The notes under the pieces are model-generated. The model was not told the DNA's origin, did no database searches, and saw only the letters and a program-made list of their open reading frames with translations. Below, piece after piece: positions 16,527-24,550 of a DNA stretch of 49,296 nt (the stretch's first letter is position 1; the number at the start of each line of letters is the position of its first letter). Source of the DNA: Colivivens sp964452915 (GTDB lineage: Bacteria; Bacteroidota; Bacteroidia; Bacteroidales; Bacteroidaceae); the NCBI GenBank assembly GCA_964452915.1, contig CAYVNW010000021.1, positions 1-49,296 of the forward strand, given 5' to 3'. Both the position numbers and the translations under genes were made by a program.

Positions 16527-17945
16527 ATGGATCAGAAAAAGGCGAGGGAGTTATATTACTATAAAGTGCCCGTATTTATTACAGACATGATTGTGCATTG
16601 CCTGATTTTTTTGTTGTTTGTAAATATACTGGATGATACGACAGAATTTAAAACCAATGGTGTCATTATAGGTTCTGTCTTCTTACTTGCCGTTTCGTAT
16701 GCATTGGCGATTGTTGTATGGCCATTGAAATTGACGGAGCGTGGAATATCCATAGCAAGAGTAATACTACGGGCTATTATCCAGAGCCTTGCCACGATCA
16801 TTATCTTTATGCTACTCATAGGTGTGGTATATAAGATTGTTCCCCGTACATTTATCGTTGAGATGTTGGGTGTGGATTTATTGTGTATTATAACGGTTCA
16901 TATAATTTTTGCCGCTTTCATCCGACATCTAAGAAAAGGTGGAAAGGGTGCTATCCCTGTAATTTTTATAGGTGCCGACCATAACAACAGGTCAATATAT
17001 AAGGACATGGAAGTCGGAACCGGAGCAACGGGATATGTCGCAAGGGGTATGTTTACTTCGTTGTATCCGGACAAAGTCCCTGACAGCCTGCCTAATCTTG
17101 GAAAAATAAGTGATGCTTTGCCATACTTGGTATCACATAAAAAATCGATACAGGAAGTGTTCTGTTCACTCAGTCCGAGCAAGCCGGAAGAACTTGAATT
17201 TATAAATCCTATTATACGATTCTGTGAGCAAAACTTCATACGGTTTAATTATGTGCCTAATATGGAAGGTTATCCTAAGCACAGAATGTCACTCTCGAAA
17301 ATCGGACGCACTACTGTTATACGTCTGCACGAAGAACCACTTGGCAATCCTTTGTCACACGGAATGAAACGTTTATTTGACATCATCGTTTCCGGGCTAT
17401 TCTTATTATTGGTGTTTTGGTGGTTATACATAATTGTAGGTATAATTATAAAGAAAACATCACCAGGTCCGATATTCTTTAAACAAAAACGAACCGGTTA
17501 CAATGGAAAGTCATTTGACTGTCTGAAGTTCAGGTCTATGAAAGTCAGTGCAGACGCGGATACAAAACAGGCAACGGAAGACGATCCGCGTAAGACTCCA
17601 TTTGGTGACTTCATACGACGTACAAGTATCGATGAGTTGCCCCAATTCATTAATGTGTTTAAAGGGGACATGTCGGTTATAGGTCCGCGTCCGCATATGG
17701 AACATCACACGGAAATCTATTCACATCTTATCGGAGACTATATGGTCCGTCATTTAGTAAAGCCCGGAATAACGGGTTGGGCACAAATCAATGGATGCCG
17801 TGGCGAAACTAAGACGGTTAAGGATATGGAGGATCGTGTGGAGCACGACATTTGGTATATAGAACATTGGTCTATGGCTCTTGATATCGAGATATTCTTC
17901 CGAACTATTTGGCAAGTCCTAAGAGGTGATAAGCAGGCATATTGA
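16527..17945 (+). CDS. Undecaprenyl-phosphate glycosyl-1-phosphate transferase (WcaJ-like)
   Basis: A 472-residue polyisoprenyl-phosphate hexose-1-phosphate transferase that starts repeat-unit synthesis by loading a sugar phosphate onto undecaprenyl phosphate. Four N-terminal membrane helices (about 12-125) precede a CoA-binding-like soluble domain. The catalytic bacterial sugar transferase part starts near 283 with KRLFDIIVSG and a re-entrant helix, then FKQKRTGYNGKSFDCLKFRSM, RRTSIDELPQF.NVFKGDMSVIGPRP and the final KPGITGWAQINGCRGET. Length matches WcaJ/WbaP proteins. The donor (glucose or galactose phosphate) cannot be read from sequence. A barrel-like gene starts 4 nt after its stop. Confidence 0.92.
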   Translation: MDQKKARELYYYKVPVFITDMIVHCLIFLLFVNILDDTTEFKTNGVIIGSVFLLAVSYALAIVVWPLKLTERGISIARVILRAIIQSLATIIIFMLLIGVVYKIVPRTFIVEMLGVDLLCIITVHIIFAAFIRHLRKGGKGAIPVIFIGADHNNRSIYKDMEVGTGATGYVARGMFTSLYPDKVPDSLPNLGKISDALPYLVSHKKSIQEVFCSLSPSKPEELEFINPIIRFCEQNFIRFNYVPNMEGYPKHRMSLSKIGRTTVIRLHEEPLGNPLSHGMKRLFDIIVSGLFLLLVFWWLYIIVGIIIKKTSPGPIFFKQKRTGYNGKSFDCLKFRSMKVSADADTKQATEDDPRKTPFGDFIRRTSIDELPQFINVFKGDMSVIGPRPHMEHHTEIYSHLIGDYMVRHLVKPGITGWAQINGCRGETKTVKDMEDRVEHDIWYIEHWSMALDIEIFFRTIWQVLRGDKQAY

Positions 17946-17949
17946 GAAC

Positions 17950-18966
17950 ATGAGACAAATCAGAACGCTCATCGTATTACTCTTGTTATCCGTTTGCTTT
18001 GTTACGGACGCATCTGCCCAGCAGGTGGATATGCATATGACGGACAGGAAGGAGTCGAAGAATATATTTAACCATTTGGACTTTTCTGCTACATTGGGCT
18101 CCATGGGACTTGGGTTTGATTTTGCCATGCCCATAGGCAATTATGTGCAAGTGCGTGGCGGAGGTACTTGGATGCCACACTTCAGAGTAAACGTGAAGTA
18201 TGAAATTCTGATGACAGAGGCATCGAGCAGGCAAGATGGCAGGGAAAAGTTTGAAAAGGCAGCAAACCTGTTGAAACAACTCACCAATAAGGAGGCTCGC
18301 AACGACATATCAATGTTGGTTGAACCAAACAACAATAATTTTAAGTTCCTCGTAGATATATTCCCGTTTAAAAATCGAAATTGGCATATCACTACAGGAT
18401 TCTATTGGGGAAATTCTACATTCGCAAAAGCGGTGAACCGGACCGAGGATATGACAAATCTCGTTATGGTTAACCTGTATAACAATATTGTGGATAAGGT
18501 CCTTGCAGGGGAAAACATAGCTACATTTGAAGGCCAATCCATCAGAGTACCTGACGAATTAGTAGATAAGGTAAAGAGTTATGGCTATATGGCGGTGTTT
18601 ATGGGACCATGGCTGCATGATGAATATAATTCGGATGGAGAACTTATTCATGAAAAAGGTGAACCCTATTATTTAAGACCAAGTGCCGACAATATGGTCA
18701 GATGTAATGCAATAGTCAACAAGTTTAAGCCATACTTAGGCGTTGGCTATACTACAAAGTTCAAAAAAGGCGGTGACACGTCAATATCAATTGATGCCGG
18801 TGCATTGTTTTGGGGCGGACGTCCCGATCTTGTCACGCATGAAGGAGTGGATATAATGCATAAGGTAGGCAAGAATGGAGGTGATATAGAAAAAACGGTA
18901 AACTTCATAAAGAAATTCCCTATATATCCCGTACTTGAAATAAGGGTTACGCAACGCATCTTTTGA
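17950..18966 (+). CDS. Secreted outer-membrane protein of unknown function
   Basis: A 338-residue protein with a clear signal peptide (MRQIRTLIVLLLLSVCFVTDASA then QQ). An upstream GTG at 17926 would overlap the transferase gene; ATG 17950 directly begins the signal peptide and is preferred. The mature protein starts with a barrel-like segment (FSATLGSMGLGFDFAMPIGNY...), has a mixed central part, and returns to barrel-like strands at the end ('KPYLGVGYTTKF', 'SISIDAGALFWGG', 'PVLEIRVTQRIF'). The terminal Phe is typical of outer-membrane barrels. Its coupling to the WcaJ-like gene (4-nt gap) suggests an envelope role linked to the same polysaccharide, but the family is not recognised. Confidence 0.68.
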   Translation: MRQIRTLIVLLLLSVCFVTDASAQQVDMHMTDRKESKNIFNHLDFSATLGSMGLGFDFAMPIGNYVQVRGGGTWMPHFRVNVKYEILMTEASSRQDGREKFEKAANLLKQLTNKEARNDISMLVEPNNNNFKFLVDIFPFKNRNWHITTGFYWGNSTFAKAVNRTEDMTNLVMVNLYNNIVDKVLAGENIATFEGQSIRVPDELVDKVKSYGYMAVFMGPWLHDEYNSDGELIHEKGEPYYLRPSADNMVRCNAIVNKFKPYLGVGYTTKFKKGGDTSISIDAGALFWGGRPDLVTHEGVDIMHKVGKNGGDIEKTVNFIKKFPIYPVLEIRVTQRIF

Positions 18967-19061
18967 TTTTTGAAAATGTCGCTTGTGTGTATGCATGTTA
19001 TTACAATTATGATATATACAATAGCGGCAAGCGATGATTTGTGAATTTTTATTGAAAAAGT

Positions 19062-19092
19062 TTTGTAGTTTAAAAATAATGTTGTACCTTTG
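19062..19092 (+). promoter_or_regulatory. tRNA promoter
   Basis: TTTG at 19062-19065, a 19-nt spacer and TACCTTTG at 19085-19092, about 33 nt before the tRNA. Confidence 0.65.
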
Positions 19093-19124
19093 CATTCGAA
19101 TTCAGTAAGTAATTTACATAATAT

Positions 19125-19197
19125 CGCGGAGTGGTAGCAGTGGTAGCTCGCCAGGCTCATAACCTGGAGGTCATTGGTTCGAACCCAATCTCCGCAA
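19125..19197 (+). tRNA. tRNA with CAU anticodon, probably initiator Met
   Basis: The cloverleaf is readable: acceptor CGCGGAG/CTCCGCA, anticodon arm CCAGG-CTCATAA-CCTGG with CAT anticodon, T arm ATTGG-TTCGAAC-CCAAT. The first base C opposite A is the unpaired 1:72 pair typical of bacterial initiators. Two oddities are visible. The anticodon stem has an A-U where initiators usually have three G-C pairs. The 5' side of the D arm appears to carry an extra T (19135). CCA is not encoded. Elongator Met or Ile(CAU) is the alternative class. Confidence 0.85.
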
Positions 19198-19280
19198 CAA
19201 GAAATGAGTGAGATGCTTGTATGATATAGATTCGTACAGCATCTTTTTTTATATCGTTTATAAACGTTGTCAGATATAGT

Positions 19281-19781
19281 ATGAAAGATAATAATGATGA
19301 ATTGTTTCCTGTGGTTGATGAGGATGGAAATATAATTGGTGCGGTGAACAGAGGCGAGGCACATAGTGGCAGTAAAATTCTTCATCCTGTTGTACACATG
19401 CATGTGTTTGATAGTAATGGTAACTTATATCTTCAATACCGGCCTGGATGGAAGGACATTCAACCCAATAAATGGGATACATCGTGTGGAGGACATGTTG
19501 ATTTGGGTGAAAATGTAGATATGGCTTTAAAACGGGAAGTGATGGAAGAATTGGGGGTCGAAGTGAACAACCCTGAGTTCCTCGGTTCATATGTGTTTGA
19601 GAGCGACCGTGAAAAAGAACTTGTTAATGCGTTCAAGATGGTTTATGATGGCGAGATCCATCCAAACGAGCAAGAATTGTCTGGGGGCAGATTCTGGAGT
19701 AAACAAGAAATATCAGACAATATAGGCAAGGGAGTATTTACTCCAAATTTCGAGCATGAATACATAAAATATTTTGGTTAA
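19281..19781 (+). CDS. Nudix hydrolase (YfcD / IPP-isomerase-like subgroup)
   Basis: A 166-residue Nudix protein. The box G-H-V-D-L-G-E-x7-REVMEELGV is complete. The N-terminal layout (DELFPVVDEDGNIIG...R.EAH....HPVVHMHVF...LYLQYRP..KDIQPNKWDTSCGGHV) resembles the YfcD and isopentenyl-diphosphate isomerase subgroup rather than MutT. The substrate is unknown. It stands alone after the tRNA and 152 bp before tamB. Confidence 0.85.
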   Translation: MKDNNDELFPVVDEDGNIIGAVNRGEAHSGSKILHPVVHMHVFDSNGNLYLQYRPGWKDIQPNKWDTSCGGHVDLGENVDMALKREVMEELGVEVNNPEFLGSYVFESDREKELVNAFKMVYDGEIHPNEQELSGGRFWSKQEISDNIGKGVFTPNFEHEYIKYFG

Positions 19782-19893
19782 ACCTACTTTAATGCTTTGT
19801 GTACTGCCTGGAATATGTATTGCTCCGGAAGTAAAGTACGATGTCGGCCTTTTCATAAATAGTACGTTCGAAAAAACAAAATTATAAAATAAT

Positions 19894-19924
19894 TTTGTCA
19901 TATAAGGAAAAGTCATTATTTTTG
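19894..19924 (+). promoter_or_regulatory. tamB-tamL promoter
   Basis: TTTG at 19894-19897, a 19-nt spacer and TATTTTTG at 19917-19924. The first ATG is only 10 nt past the -7 element, so the message would be nearly leaderless. Confidence 0.55.
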
Positions 19925-19933
19925 TAATGGATA

Positions 19934-22900
19934 ATGATGGGTGTGAAGAAAACGAACAAAATATTAAAGAGAATAGGGTGGGTGATTGCTTCGCCAATCA
20001 TCCTGTTGTTTGTTTTGTGCATTGCTATATATATTCCTCCAATTCAAAAACTGATAGTAGACTTGACCGCAAACTATCTGAGTAATGAAACTGGAATGCA
20101 AATAAGCGTAGATCGTTTTCGATTGAAATTTCCTCTTGATTTTTCTGTGGGTGATGTACTTGCCGTGCAAGATACAGATACTGTATTATATGCACATGAA
20201 CTGCTGTTAGACGTTAAACTAAAACCTCTGTTCAATGGTGAACTTTTGATAAACAATGCTGCTGTCAATGGATGTGTAGTGGACACGAAAGACATGATTG
20301 ACGCAATGAAACTGAGCGGACGGATCGGCAGTTTGCAGTCCGATCATATATCGATGGCTTTCAATGATGGAAATATGACGGTACCGTTACTTGTATTGAA
20401 TCATTCCAGTATCTGCATAACAATGGCAGATTCTGTACCAGAAGATACTTCGGAGTCAAGTGAATCTTTTTTAAAGTCAATACGTATTGATAGAGCTGAC
20501 ATTGATGATGTGGCATTTAATATGAACCTTGCGCCAAGCAGTGACAGTACATATATAAGTACACATTTCGGAACTGCGGATTTCTCGTGCATGCTCGATT
20601 TGGAAGGAGGCAACTATAATGTTGACTCATTGGTGATACATGAATCTGATATTAATTACGACATAGGCAAGGCTACTCCTCTTGCCGGCTTTGATCCTAA
20701 TCATATAAATCTAAGTGGAGTAAATGCCAATATTAGTTCATTGTATTATTTGTCAACAGGAGAATTGAAAGTAAATATAAGGAATCTTGCAGCTAACGAG
20801 CGTGGCGGACTTTCGCTTGCATCGGCCAATGGCGTTTTCAAAATGGACGAAACCAGTCTGATGCTTGCTGATTGCCACTTGAATACAGAACAAAGTGCAT
20901 TACAACTTAATTTCGTAATGGATTTAAATGCCTTTGACGATGTGAACCCCGGACAATTGTCGATCGATGCGGCTGGTTATGTAGGCAAAGACGACATAAT
21001 TCCGTTTGCATCCGATTTCGCACGGAACTTAAAACAATCATGGCCACAAGAGCCCTTGAATATCACTTTGTCTGCTAACGGAAACATGCAACGACTGGAT
21101 GTGAACCAACTGAGTATGGCAATGGATGGAAAATTCGACATCAAAGGTGATTTGACGTTAACGAATTTGATGGATGAGGATGGCAACATTGGAGTGAAGA
21201 CCCACATTGATGCTAAAGGTGGAAATCTCAGTTTTGTTAATGGATTGTTGCCTGCGGACGTAGCTTCTTCATTTAAGATTCCAGCCGGTATGTCATTGAC
21301 CGGCGATTTCTCAATGGCAGACCAACACATACTCGCTGATGCATATTTGAACTATGGCCGTTCTTCTGCCTCATTGAAAGCGGATTATAACATGAACAAT
21401 GATGCATACGACATTGATTTTGTGGCTGACAGTCTGGCTATTGATGCCTTTGTGCCTCTGACCGACTCCTGCTCAATGACCGGACATCTTTTGGCAAAAG
21501 GACAGGGATTCAATTTTGACTCGTCAAAGACTTATTCCGACGTGAAGATTGATGTAAGCCATGTTGATTATGGCACATATTATCTGAACGGAACACAAGC
21601 AGCTTTGCAATTGAACGACCACCAACTTGATGCTAATATTGATTTTGGCGACCCCCGTATTGATGGCAGTTTTACTGTAAGCGGAACAATGGCTAACAAA
21701 GGAGTGGCTGCAGCTATGATCTTGGACTTGCCGTTTGCCGACATTTGTGCCTTGGGACTGTCTGACGAGCCTTTAACTGCACATGCAACCCATGGCAACT
21801 TTAAGGCAAACAGCAATTTTGGTGATATTTTTCTTGTGGACGCTGTTGTCGATGGCGTTGAAGTCGTATACAAAAATGACAGCTTGACGACTGAAAAATT
21901 TAATTTGTATGCACAAAGTACTGTAGATACTACAATGATCACGTTGCATACAAGTGACTTCAATTTAGATTTCCATGCGTCAAGTAATCTATCAGCTTTA
22001 ATAGACCAGTTTACAAAGATAGGTAGTGTTACTGCTGAACAATTACGTACACGCAGTCTCGACCTTGAATATTTGAAGCAGATGATGCCGGATGTAACGT
22101 TGTCTGCCAATATTGGCAACCAGAACCCGATAAGTAAATTCATCTTCATGCAAGGAATCAAGTATGGGGCAGTCGGAACGAACATTCGGACATCGAAGGA
22201 ATATGGACTTCAAGGTACGTTACATGCCTATAATGTAAATACGGATTCTATAGCGATTGATACAATCTTTATCGACCTAAATCAGGATTCTTCCAGAATC
22301 AGTGTCGATGTAGGTATAAACTGTCCTGACCAAGATCTTTGTTCTGCGTTTACAGCCAACTTAAACGGATATTTGTCTCCAAGAATAGCGGATATCCATC
22401 TAACATATCTCAACGCAATGCAGGAAAAAGGCATTGACTTGGGAGTTATTGGAGAGGTGCAAAGTGACAGCGTTCTGCATGTGCATCTTTATCCTGAAGA
22501 ACCAATCATAGCTTACAGTACGTTCAGGGTGAATGAAAATAATTTCATCGATATTCATAATGGTGAGAAAATTTATGCTGATGTACTAATGCAATCGAAT
22601 ACTGACAGTTGCTCTGTTTCAATATATGCCAATCCTGCTGATTCCGTACTTCAGAACGTTGAGGCAGTGATTAAGAACTTGAACTTAGGCTCATTAATGA
22701 CAGTCTTGCCTTTCCTTCCTCAAATGTCGGGGATGCTTGAGGTAAATGCAAACTATGTGCAGAAATCAAAAGGATTTACTGTTGATGGACTCGTTGCGAT
22801 TGATGATTATGTATATGAGGGAACTGCTATCGGTGATTTGATGGCAGTCTTGAACTATCAGCCAATGGGTGAGGCGGGGCATGACATTAATGCCATGTTG

Positions 22901-24550
22901 TTCAAAGATGAAGAACATGTTGCTACAATAAAAGGAAATTATAATGTAGAGGGGCTCAACCGATTAAACGCTTCTGCAATGCTTTTACGTTTGCCACTGT
23001 CAGTCGCAGGAGCATTTATTGAAGATGAGGTATTTGCACTAAGTGGATACATAAGTGGTATGATGAGTTTTGTTGGTCCGATTGACACACTATTGGTCAA
23101 CGGATCCTTGTCTACAGAAAACGTACATGTATATAGCGACATTTATTCGTTTGACTTAGCAGTCGAGGATAAGGATTTGGTATTCGACAACAGTCGTATT
23201 GATTTTGACGAACTTAAAATATATGGAGCAGGTGACAATCCACTAACTGTGAACGGATATGTTGATTTCTCTGACCTTAATGAAATGCACATAAATCTAA
23301 GCCTGTACGGACAGAATTTCCTCGTGTTTGACACAAACCGGACACGCAAGACTGCTCTGTTCGGCAAACTGTATGGAGACTTCTTCGCACGTGTAAATGG
23401 AACAACCAATGATTTGAAGATCCGTGGTTTGGTCAATGTACTCAATACAACAAATATTACGTATATCATGACCAACACACCATTGTCGATCGATTATCGT
23501 TTAGACGACATTGTGACTTTTGTCGACTTTTACGCACCTCCTACAGAAGAAGTCAAGGCTACACACACGTTTCTTGGTTTGGATATGAACATACGTCTTG
23601 AGATAGAAGATGGAGCAAAAGTACGTTGTGAATTCTCTGCGGATAAACAGAGCTATGTAAATGTGCAAGGCGGAGGTACGCTTACAATGAGTTATACTCC
23701 TGAGGGCGTGTTCAATCTGCTTGGCAGATACACAGTGAATGATGGAGAGATGAAGTATACTCTGCCTGTCATTCCACTGAAGACTTTCACTATAGCTAAA
23801 GGTTGCTATATTGAATTTACCGGCAAACCGTCGAACCCTACGATGAACATTACTGCAACAGAGCAAACAAAGGCAAGTGTGAGCAACTCAGACGGATCGA
23901 GCCGTACCGTTTTGTTTGATGTCGGCTTGAAGATCTCCAATACGCTTGAGAACATGGTACTTGAGTTTACCATAGATGCTCCGGAAGATATTGCTGTGCA
24001 AAACGAACTTGCCGGGCTCACATCTGAAGAAAAGAATAAACTTGCTGTTGCACTTCTGGCTACGGGTATGTATCTTTCAAGTTCAAACCAATCCGGATTC
24101 AGCACCTCTAATGCCCTCAATAACTTCCTGCAAACAGAGATAAACAATATTGCAGGCAAGGCTGTAAGTTCGGCGACAAAGATTGACATGTCTGTAGGTA
24201 TGGAACAAACGAAGCGCGATGATGGCACAACCCGTACCGACTATTCATTTAAGTTCACTAAACGGTTTTTCAGTGACAGGCTCAATGTCGTTATAGGTGG
24301 ACGCATTAATGCCGATGGCAACCGAACCAATAATGAGGCAGGTGCCTACATTGACGATGTATCGCTTGAATGGCGTCTTGATAATGGCGGCACACAATAT
24401 ATTCGTTTATTCCACGACAAGAATTATGACAACTTGGTAGAAGGTGAGTTGACTGAGAATGGAATGGGTGTCGTTCTGAGAAAGAAATTAGATAGTATAA
24501 CTGATCTGTTTATTTGGAAGAAAAAAAGTAATGATAAAGAAGGTAAGTAA
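19934..24550 (+). CDS. tamB: Translocation and assembly module protein TamB
   Basis: A 1538-residue TamB/DUF490 protein. A single N-terminal helix (about residues 15-35) anchors it in the inner membrane. The body is an extended beta-rich, AsmA-like lipid-transfer bridge across the periplasm, and the DUF490 region occupies about the last 400 residues (LLGRYTVNDGEMKYTLPVIPLKTFTIAKGCYIEFTG.P.NP..NITA). TamB works with an Omp85 partner in outer-membrane protein or lipid delivery. Here that partner (tamL) overlaps its 3' end by 20 bp. Two consecutive ATGs (19934, 19937) are possible starts. The length is normal for Bacteroidetes. Confidence 0.9.
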   Translation: MMGVKKTNKILKRIGWVIASPIILLFVLCIAIYIPPIQKLIVDLTANYLSNETGMQISVDRFRLKFPLDFSVGDVLAVQDTDTVLYAHELLLDVKLKPLFNGELLINNAAVNGCVVDTKDMIDAMKLSGRIGSLQSDHISMAFNDGNMTVPLLVLNHSSICITMADSVPEDTSESSESFLKSIRIDRADIDDVAFNMNLAPSSDSTYISTHFGTADFSCMLDLEGGNYNVDSLVIHESDINYDIGKATPLAGFDPNHINLSGVNANISSLYYLSTGELKVNIRNLAANERGGLSLASANGVFKMDETSLMLADCHLNTEQSALQLNFVMDLNAFDDVNPGQLSIDAAGYVGKDDIIPFASDFARNLKQSWPQEPLNITLSANGNMQRLDVNQLSMAMDGKFDIKGDLTLTNLMDEDGNIGVKTHIDAKGGNLSFVNGLLPADVASSFKIPAGMSLTGDFSMADQHILADAYLNYGRSSASLKADYNMNNDAYDIDFVADSLAIDAFVPLTDSCSMTGHLLAKGQGFNFDSSKTYSDVKIDVSHVDYGTYYLNGTQAALQLNDHQLDANIDFGDPRIDGSFTVSGTMANKGVAAAMILDLPFADICALGLSDEPLTAHATHGNFKANSNFGDIFLVDAVVDGVEVVYKNDSLTTEKFNLYAQSTVDTTMITLHTSDFNLDFHASSNLSALIDQFTKIGSVTAEQLRTRSLDLEYLKQMMPDVTLSANIGNQNPISKFIFMQGIKYGAVGTNIRTSKEYGLQGTLHAYNVNTDSIAIDTIFIDLNQDSSRISVDVGINCPDQDLCSAFTANLNGYLSPRIADIHLTYLNAMQEKGIDLGVIGEVQSDSVLHVHLYPEEPIIAYSTFRVNENNFIDIHNGEKIYADVLMQSNTDSCSVSIYANPADSVLQNVEAVIKNLNLGSLMTVLPFLPQMSGMLEVNANYVQKSKGFTVDGLVAIDDYVYEGTAIGDLMAVLNYQPMGEAGHDINAMLFKDEEHVATIKGNYNVEGLNRLNASAMLLRLPLSVAGAFIEDEVFALSGYISGMMSFVGPIDTLLVNGSLSTENVHVYSDIYSFDLAVEDKDLVFDNSRIDFDELKIYGAGDNPLTVNGYVDFSDLNEMHINLSLYGQNFLVFDTNRTRKTALFGKLYGDFFARVNGTTNDLKIRGLVNVLNTTNITYIMTNTPLSIDYRLDDIVTFVDFYAPPTEEVKATHTFLGLDMNIRLEIEDGAKVRCEFSADKQSYVNVQGGGTLTMSYTPEGVFNLLGRYTVNDGEMKYTLPVIPLKTFTIAKGCYIEFTGKPSNPTMNITATEQTKASVSNSDGSSRTVLFDVGLKISNTLENMVLEFTIDAPEDIAVQNELAGLTSEEKNKLAVALLATGMYLSSSNQSGFSTSNALNNFLQTEINNIAGKAVSSATKIDMSVGMEQTKRDDGTTRTDYSFKFTKRFFSDRLNVVIGGRINADGNRTNNEAGAYIDDVSLEWRLDNGGTQYIRLFHDKNYDNLVEGELTENGMGVVLRKKLDSITDLFIWKKKSNDKEGK

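Noticed and set aside
18747..19403. A 218-codon minus-strand frame covering the tRNA
   Set aside because: It runs through the tRNA and the end of the barrel-like gene, and its translation is low-complexity; shadow frame.
21580..22185. A 201-codon minus-strand frame within tamB
   Set aside because: Antisense of a long, well-supported tamB frame.
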